A stretch of 64,000 bases of DNA, from NCBI GenBank assembly GCA_947311845.1, contig CAMZMU010000040.1:60571901-60635900 (forward strand). Reading direction: 5' to 3'. A program made the position numbers and the translations under genes. The notes beneath the pieces are model-generated. The model had not been told where the DNA came from and did not search any database. It saw only the letters and a program-made list of their open reading frames with translations. Below, piece by piece: positions 56,394 to 64,000 of this stretch. Each line of letters begins with the position of its first letter. The stretch's first letter is position 1. Origin of the DNA: Poa pratensis. Its lineage: Eukaryota > Streptophyta > Magnoliopsida > Poales > Poaceae.

Positions 56394-59300
56394 TGTAACA
56401 TCCCAAATCTATAATAAGGAGTAATAAGACCCCAAAATTCAGAACCAACAAAAACTTTTTGAATTACTTCACTAATGATCGTGTTTTCCCTTATATTGTT
56501 CTGTTTAACCTGGTGTGACTTGAATGTTTAAGTTGTTTGACTGGGAAATATTAACCCAGTAACCTAACCTAAGTAAAAATATATTTAAAACTCTGGTGAT
56601 CATGTTATGACAAGAAAAACATTTCCATATATATCTTCTGCCACTCCTGTTTTATTCAAATGTCATTTCCAAAAATAATTTGGGTTTGGCCGCAACCAAA
56701 ACATCCTTTATTGAGAAAGTGAAAGTATTTCCAAAATTATGTAATCTCCAAAAGTAGGGAGATCTATATGTTATCTCCTATCTATTTATCAAACCTGATA
56801 TTTTGCATGTGTGTGCAACTCCCATTTTATAAGCTCTTATTTTATTCCACTTGGAAACCACACTAGTGGGAAATATATTACCCCACATAATTTCTTTATC
56901 GAACCTTTTGAAAACTATTGGGTTATGAGTTGAGATATTTCGTAAACAACATCTTGTCATAATTAAGTGTGATCACTTTCAGGATAGCAATGTTAATTAT
57001 GAAAAGTGTGGTATGATTACTTTGTATGATTTGATTTGTGTTATTGATATTGTAATGTTGTGATTGTTATGATTGTTTGCTTGTGAGGATAATTCCCCAA
57101 GTTGTGCTCAATCCTAAAGTAAAACAAACTTGACCACCAATTTGTAATATGGCTTGAAAACAAAACAAGACCTCTATAATTACTTACACCCTCAAATCAA
57201 ATCTTGATTTCAAGAAATGATCTTATTGAAATTCCCTCTCTATCTATTCCTCTATTCCATGAAAACAATTATGTTTTCTTTATCGAAATTCTAGGAGTGA
57301 GATGAACTAATAATCATCCCCACTTCATATCACTCCCTCCTCAAGTAAACCTACTTGTTGATTTAAAAACAAACCCCTCCATTCTTTATCAAAAAGGAAA
57401 TGAAGGTCATGAGTTAAAATGATCTTCATAAATAAATTCCCTCCCAATTCTCTATTTCCTCAAACAAATTTTCTCTATGAAAATAAAATTATTTGAAGAT
57501 ATTATTGTCAAGAAAGCTCCAAAGTTCTACACAACTATTTTACCACTGGTTTTAAATATTAAAGGAGTCTCAAATTATTAATTTCCAAAAATGGTTTATT
57601 TAAATCCTATGAACAAAAATGGAGCAAAACATTTTATTTTGTAAAACCAATTTTTGTGGAGCTTCCTCATATATAGGGGAGGCTACATGAATTTTCTCTA
57701 ATTTTTGTAAAGTGTTTAAACCCCTCAAATAAATTCTGGAAACCCTACTGATTTCAAAAAGGAAATAAAGGATTTTAGCCGAGGACCTATCCGTGAGAGG
57801 AAAAAAGAGTTTAGGGGGCGTTTTGCAAAAACTCCGTTGACCTCTGTGCCCGGCACGACGCCGTGCTTCCCACGCCGGCGATGCCGTGGTCGCCGCTCGC
57901 CGTGCTCACCCGTGGCTCTCGCCTGACGCACGCCACGCCCTGAAGGAAACGAAGAAGCACCGCACGCTGCCTCCTCTGCTCCCCCTTGTCACTTCCCCTC
58001 TGCTGCGGCAACGCGGCACGGCACGGCCGCCGTGTTGCGCACCCGTCGATGCCGTGCTCTCCTCTTCGTCAACGCCGTGGCCCCGTTCCTCCTTGCTGAG
58101 GAGGAGATGATAAGAAGCCGCGCACCCCTCTGCTCCCTCACCCCCTCACTCATTTCCTCCCCTCACTTCCTCTCTCACTTTTCTTCCATTGAACCCGAAC
58201 CATGGCCGAAGTCGCCGACGCGCCTCGCCGGCGATAGAGAGCTCCCCCTCCAAATCCCTGACCACCAGCATCTTCGCCGTGCCCTACTCCCCCTCTCTGC
58301 GCGAGGAATCGAAGAGGGAAGCCCGGGATCGCCGTCGCCGTCCCGATCCTCTTCTCCTCCGGCCGCGGACGTGCGAGCAAGCTCGCGGTGGGCACAGGCC
58401 ACCTTTCTCCGCCATTTTTGTGCACACGTGCTCCCCTTGCCGTGTTCTCTCTCATAGGCATCCCCATTTCTTTTCAGGACGTCGGAGCCGCCGTCGCCAT
58501 CCTCGCCGCGCTCCGGCAGCGCCGCGTCCGTGCCCTGCTCGTGTCGAGGAAGGAGAAGCCAGCCCGTACCGCTTCGCTCAAGCTCGTGGGCCGCGAGCTG
58601 GGCTTCCTCCCTCACGGCACAGCCCAACTCCAGCCAGATCCAGCCCACTGCCTTTTTTTTTAAGGTTGTTTATTCTTTTACTTCTAGAACTGTTTCTGGA
58701 CCTTTAGTTTAAAACTTTTAAAATAGTTTAAGTGCAAATCCGGCCAAACCAAAAATCACAGTAGTAATGTTATAAGTTTAGAGACGTGTGCAACTTGCAG
58801 ATCTGAAAAATATGAATTATTGTAGGTTTGATAAATGTTTTCTTATCACTGATCTGAAACACTGTTTTCTTAATAACTTGAGTTTGGTTACTCAAAAATT
58901 TGTGAATCAAAATGTTTTAGAAAGCTCTTCACATTACCATTCAGTAGGAATTGGTCTCATGTGTTTTGGATGCTTAAAACAAAAGTTCTATTGATTCTTG
59001 TAAACACACCAGTAGCACTTTTATGATTTTTGTAGATTTTTGTGAATTGATTTTTGGAGTAAATCCAATTGGATTGTCTCCTATGTGTGTAGGGAAACAT
59101 ATCCCTAGCTTGGTTTGAATTTAGGAGTCACTGATTGACTGTGGTGCTAATTATAAGTTTTAGGCCTTTTCTGCCTATTTGTATAAGACCTTTATTAATT
59201 GTTGTATTGTAATGTTATGGTTATAAATGTGTTTCCTAGCCTCTATAGATGTGATACTATCTACTAGGAGTGTGTTAGCTCTGTATTATAGCATTTTGGA

Positions 59301-61749
59301 AAAAGGTTTAGTGTTGCATTTAGTTATCTAGTGTTAATATTACTAGGGTAGTATTTTCCTAGATTCTCCTAGTTAATAGGGCTTGTTTTAGTAGAAAATC
59401 TTTAGTGTGACGGTTGTTTTAGTTAGTATTGCTAGATCACCAGTAGCATGTCATATTGCTACTGGTTTGATAACATGTTAGGAAGAGTTTAGTGTTGCTA
59501 GTGTTTATTAGGGAATAATATCCCTAGTATGGATAGTTCCTCGAATTTCCTAACTTTTAGGAATTGTTTGCAAATAAAATCATTTGTGTGCATGATTTTA
59601 GAAATGATGTTTGAACATCAGTAGCATTTCTTAGCTACTGATATGGTAGCATGCCAGCCCTTGCTACCTATTATTTGGCCCTCACTTGTGTAGAAGTGTT
59701 AAACCCTGATTTGTAAAAGACCCTTATGGTGTAGATCCTAGTTTGTTGCTTGAATAATTAGTTTGATGCTTGTGGTTGTTATTTGTTTGTGCACCACTTG
59801 TGGTTTTGTTTGATGTATTGAGTGTTGTTATTCCCTGTTTGCGACGCTAGATAATGCCGGTACCGGAGTGGTCTTTGGAAAGGATTTATTTGAGAAGACT
59901 CGGAGTTTATTTCTTTAATCAGTGAGAAGAAGGCCAAGGACATTATGCTGAAAACCAGGCAAGCTACTTCACTGAGCTTGCACCTATATACATCTATTTT
60001 GATTTACCTGTTTTACTATAACTAGCATAAATGATTTATGTGGTGTTTGCCACGAAAGCTATGACTTTGAAAACCCTTTTCCAAAATACAAGTAGATTCT
60101 TGAGACACCCGATATAGAGGTGTCAATGGTCTACAACGATTTCGAAATGAATTTGTTTTACTCCAAAGCCTTCTATGAAAATCTTTTGGTGGGATTACGA
60201 ACCACCCAAGTTTGACTAAAAGTATTTTGCTATGAGAATTGGAAATGATTGTGAAAACCTTTTCAAAAGTTTGTGAAAAACTATTTTGCCACTCTATGTA
60301 GAAATATCAGTTTGTTTAAATAAAACTATAGGATGGGAAAAACATTGTTTATTCAAAACTCCTTTGAAAACCTTGGATGAATTATGGTATGCCGAGATGT
60401 CGGTGATGAAATTGAGAAGTGGTGAATGGTGATGTTTCTGAAAAATGCACATTGTGTCCTGGTACTTACCGAACAACCAATAACCTGTGCGACCACATTT
60501 ACCCACATATGGCAAGGGCGTAGTCATATAATTTGCTCGTGTTAGTACTGGATGCCTCAATAACGAGGATAACCTCGTTCCATGAGGGGATGGTCTGAGG
60601 ACCTACCCCCTGACCTGGGTCCTCTTCATTGAAGTCTACCGGAAGCCGGTATGAGCGTGTCGGAGGAAGAGGATTGAAGGGCTCCCTTGGGTCCGCCGGC
60701 AGAACTACGAGTCCTCACACTTAGTTTCTGAGGATTTGAGTGTCGATGGAAAGTGTCGTAGGCAGGGTCCTATACTAGCATGAGCAAAGGACAGGCTATG
60801 GCCGGGAACTCAACTTCGCATACCTCGGTATGGCGGGACGTGGCTGACACGATGAGTGACCGGATGGGTGTGGGAAAAGCGTGCTACCTCTGCAGAGGGT
60901 AAAACTATTCGAATAGCCGAGTCCTCGGATATGGACAGTTGGGAAGAACTGCTAAGCCATGTGCAAGTTTTACAAAGTTTTGAGTTTGAAAGGAAAATGA
61001 AGTGAAGATTGTTTTAGGCAACTATACCGAGAGGGTGGTATGATGTTGCTGGAAAATAAGTGACCAGGATGGGGCTGTGGACAAGACGGTGATTTTCGAG
61101 GAAAAAGTTTTAAAAGAGAATTCTTACCTTTTTAAATAAAGGGTATATTTTCGAGAAAAAGGTTTAAAAAGACTTCTTACCTTTTTCAACCAAAAATAGT
61201 GAAAACTACTTTCCAAAAAGGGTTGTTTCCAACCCCGGTATTGAGAAATTACTTTCCAAAATGTTTTGTCTTCAACAAGATTAAAAGATCTACTCTTCCC
61301 TTTTCAATAACGGTATAGAGAGATGTTTTGTTCTAAAAATAAAGGTGTTATTGAAAGATTATCAAAACTAGTGCATGCTCAAGTTGGGGTATTTTGCGAG
61401 TACAATCAAATGTACTCATATTGGTTTCGTCCCTGGCTATTGTCTTAGCCAGATTTTGGAAGAAGAAGCAGTTCGAAGATGAGGAGTTCACTGGCGTCTT
61501 TGCGAACTAGGGCGCTTCCCAGTCAGCTGCCTGTAGGGTTAAGGCGAATGACTTGGGCTCCACGTTGTTTGGTGATTTCCGCTGCAAGTTCCTGTTGAAG
61601 CTTATGACTTCAATCACGTAAGTACATTTATCCGGTATTTGTGGGTGTTCTGTGATACCAACTCTAGTTATGTGCAACAACACACTGATCATGGGATTGT
61701 TGCAGGAAGCATAACGAGTATCTCGGATAATTAATCCGGGGTCCTCACA
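56394..61749 (+). repeat. 5' LTR of the LARD-like element
   Basis: It begins TGTAACATCCC and ends GTCCTCACA before the primer site. Regions: AT-rich with poly-A patches (56394-57780); a GC-rich block (57820-58640) with a CTTTTCAG splice-acceptor-like site at 58471-58478; then T-rich sequence with two diverged repeats (CAGTAGCATNTC...GCTACTG at 59442 and 59616); a GTCC/GGTC-rich block (60590-60960); and short TTTTCGAG(G)AAAAAG repeats (61095 and 61149). No coding domain. Confidence 0.75.
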
Positions 61750-62849
61750 GACTTGGTATCAGAGCCATCCTGACTGTAACAGACCTTAGTTAGCATGGAC
61801 GTTAGTTATGAAGGAAAATATTTTGCTACAAATATATTAATACCAAAAATATATCTTTATCTAGGGAAGTCCAAAAATGACTCCCACTCTTCCCAATCTT
61901 CTCAAATATTTCCGAGTCTCACCCTTCTATCTTAAGATTTTCCAAGAATTTTTCTACTCTCTTGTACCTGTTCAAAATACTTGACGATGAACCCAAAGGA
62001 GACCTAATTAGCTAGCACCTACAAGAAGAAGCCTCCATCTTGAATATTCAACATTCAACATCAAGGTGATTGATCTGCAAATACCAAGATCATCAATATC
62101 AACAAAGCAAGAGACTTCCGAAGACCCTCGCTCAACGTCAACAATTCTACTCAAGTTGCAACCTCGACAATCTCAAGTATTCCAGCTGAAGCCTAAGGTG
62201 ACGAAATGAAAACTTCATCAACCATGTATAACCAAGGCCCCTAGCTTTGGTTATATTACCCGACTACCACGAGTAGTAGGCGTCCATTGGTACTAAATGT
62301 ACCTTGTGTGTTGTTTGTTTGTGAAGTTCTTTGCTTGTGTGTACTCTGCTTGTGTGATGTTTTCTTGTGTGTTTCACAATCACGCCTTGTCGGCAGCACA
62401 AACTAATTTAAAAAATTTCTCTTCATAGAAACTCCTTCTTTGCCACCCAACAAGAACCCTTTTTGACCTCTTGGCCACAGCTGCAACCTTCATTGTGACC
62501 CTTCACGATCCCTTTTTAAGGGGGGAAGACCTGCACTGCGTATACCAGGACACGTTAATAATTAGTTCCTTGCACCGTAGCCTTGTAGTATCTGGAAACA
62601 ACCAACCAGGACTCTTCATCAGCGTCAACCGTCAAGTCAATCCCATCATCAAGGATCCCGACTCATCGCCGGAGTTTATCGACAAAGAAAGCCCTCGCAA
62701 CACCAAGTGGTCAAGATCTCACATAGCGACCTTACTGAAAGAAGCAACGACCTCGGAAGAGTAGTCAACCCCAAAACCCGTGCCCTCGTACTCCCCTGTA
62801 CCCCCGGACAAATCTCGAGGACGAGATTTATTTTAAGGGGGGAAGGATT
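61750..62849 (+). other. Internal region of the LARD-like element
   Basis: The primer site TGGTATCAGAGCC (61754-61766) follows the LTR after four bases. The body is A/C-rich; a frame at 62471-62764 lacks an ATG and has no recognisable domain. The polypurine tract AAGGGGGGAAGGA (62835-62847) lies just before the 3' LTR. Confidence 0.8.
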
Positions 62850-64000
62850 TGTAACATCCCAAATCTATAATAAGGATTAATAAGACCCCAAAATTCAGAA
62901 CCAACAAAAACTTTTTGAATTACTTCACTAATGATCGTGTTTTCCCTTATATTGTTCTGTTTAACCTGGTGTGACTTGAATGTTTAAGTTGTTTGACTGG
63001 GAAATATTAACCCAGTAACCTAACCTAAGTAAAAATATATTTAAAACTCTGGTGATCATGTTATGACAAGAAAAACATTTCCATATATATCTTCTGCCAC
63101 TCCTGTTTTATTCAAATGTCATTTCCAAAAATAATTTGGGTTTGGCCGCAACCAAAACATCCTTTATTGAGAAAGTGAAAGTTTTTCCAAAATTATGTAA
63201 TCTCCAAAAGTAGGGAGATCTATATGTTATCTCCTATCTATTTATCAAACCTGATATTTTGCATGTGTGTGCAACTCCCATTTTATAAGCTCTTATTTTA
63301 TTCCACTTGGAAACCACACTAGTGGGAAATATATTACCCCACATAATTTCTTTATCGAACCTTTTGAAAACTATTGGGTTATGAGTTGAGATATTTCGTA
63401 AACAACATCTTGTCATAATTAAGTGTGATCACTTTCAGGATAGTAATGTTAATTATGAAAAGTGTGGTATGATTACTTTGTATGATTTGATTTGTGTTAT
63501 TGATATTGTAATGTTGTGATTGTTATGATTGTTTGCTTGTGAGGATAATTCCCCAAGTTGTGCTCAATCCTAAAGTAAAACAAACTTGACCACCAATTTG
63601 TAATATGGCTTGAAAACAAAACAAGACCTCTATAATTACTTACACCCTCAAATCAAATCTTGATTTCAAGAAATGATCTTATTGAAATTCCCTCTCTATC
63701 TATTCCTCTATTCCATGAAAACAATTATGTTTTCTTTATCAAAATTCTAGGAGTGAGATGAACTAATAATCATCCCACTTCATATCACTCCCTCCTCAAG
63801 TAAACCTACTTGTTGATTTAAAACAAACCCCTCCATTCTTTTATCAAAAAGGAAATGAAGGTCATGAGTTAAAAATGATCTTCATAATTAAATTCCCTCC
63901 CAAATTCTCTATTTCCTCAAACAATTTTCCCTCTATGAAAATAAATTATTTTGAAGATACCTTATTGTCAAGAAAGTTCCAAAGTTCAACACAATATTTT
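62850..64000 (+). repeat. 3' LTR of the LARD-like element, partial
   Basis: Corresponds to 56394 onward with few substitutions and one-base indels (for example AAGGAGTAATAAG versus AAGGATTAATAAG). It is cut by the window end. Confidence 0.92.

Larger units (their letters stand above)
56394..64000 (+). mobile_element. Long-LTR, short-internal retrotransposon (LARD-like)
   Basis: TGTAACATCCCAAATC begins both at 56394 and at 62850, and the 1151 bp visible of the second copy align to the first nearly throughout. The primer site at 61754 puts the 5' LTR end at 61749 (CCTCACA). That gives a 5356-bp LTR and an internal region of only 1100 bp (61750-62849) without gag or pol domains. This architecture matches large retrotransposon derivatives such as barley Sukkula in kind; the family name is not proven. 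It interrupts the Copia integrase; the right target duplication is outside the window. Confidence 0.85.

Noticed and set aside
57725..58707. Gene in the GC-rich block of the long LTR
   Set aside because: Several overlapping frames on both strands, none with a recognisable domain; kept only as a finding about composition.
62471..62764. 97-codon frame in the LARD-like internal region
   Set aside because: It begins with TTG, lacks an ATG context and matches no gag or pol motif.

Overview
This 64 kb window is plant nuclear DNA. It is almost certainly from a grass of the wheat/barley type (Pooideae, probably Triticeae). The signs are intron-containing plant genes with GC-rich first exons, Stowaway MITEs with the typical CTCCCTCCGT end, a large CACTA transposon, and nested LTR retrotransposons that fill more than half of the window. 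The species cannot be fixed from sequence alone.

Layout. (1) 1-7.5 kb: a Stowaway MITE, an intronless gene for a membrane protein like Arabidopsis At1g75140 (560-2501, two frameshifts), then intergenic DNA with a second MITE and a decayed RNase H fragment. (2) 7547-30260: one CACTA transposon with a TGT target duplication. It carries a 3'-5' exonuclease gene and remnants of its own genes. A Sirevirus-like retrotransposon (12141-29366, duplication GCTAG) sits inside it, and a Gypsy-like, gag-only retrotransposon (18522-25367, duplication GTATC) sits inside that. (3) 30.3-53.7 kb: a gene island. In order it holds a small mitochondrial-type protein (-), a PIF/Harbinger-like element, a DUF1218 membrane protein (+), gluconokinase (-), SMG9 (-, eight intact exons), a paralogue of the small mitochondrial-type protein (+) divergent from SMG9, an IAH1-type GDSL esterase (+) with a hAT element in an intron, a triplicated 3'-flanking segment around a 620-bp foldback array, and a LEA_3-like gene (+). 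(4) 54.2-64 kb: a truncated Copia element interrupted by a retrotransposon with an inferred 5.36-kb LTR and only 1.1 kb of internal DNA (LARD-like); its 3' LTR runs off the window.

The host genes are ordinary housekeeping functions (mRNA surveillance, mitochondrial respiration, sugar-acid phosphorylation, ester hydrolysis, cell-wall or vein-type DUF1218, stress protection) and form no pathway. The most unusual features are the foldback array between duplicated gene flanks (49.8-51.9 kb), the exonuclease-carrying CACTA with a gapped gene set, the Gypsy-like LTR that has engulfed an old primer-binding site, and the very long-LTR element. Six single-base deletions interrupt four otherwise well-conserved genes. 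Because all six are losses of one base, assembly error is a serious alternative to pseudogene decay.
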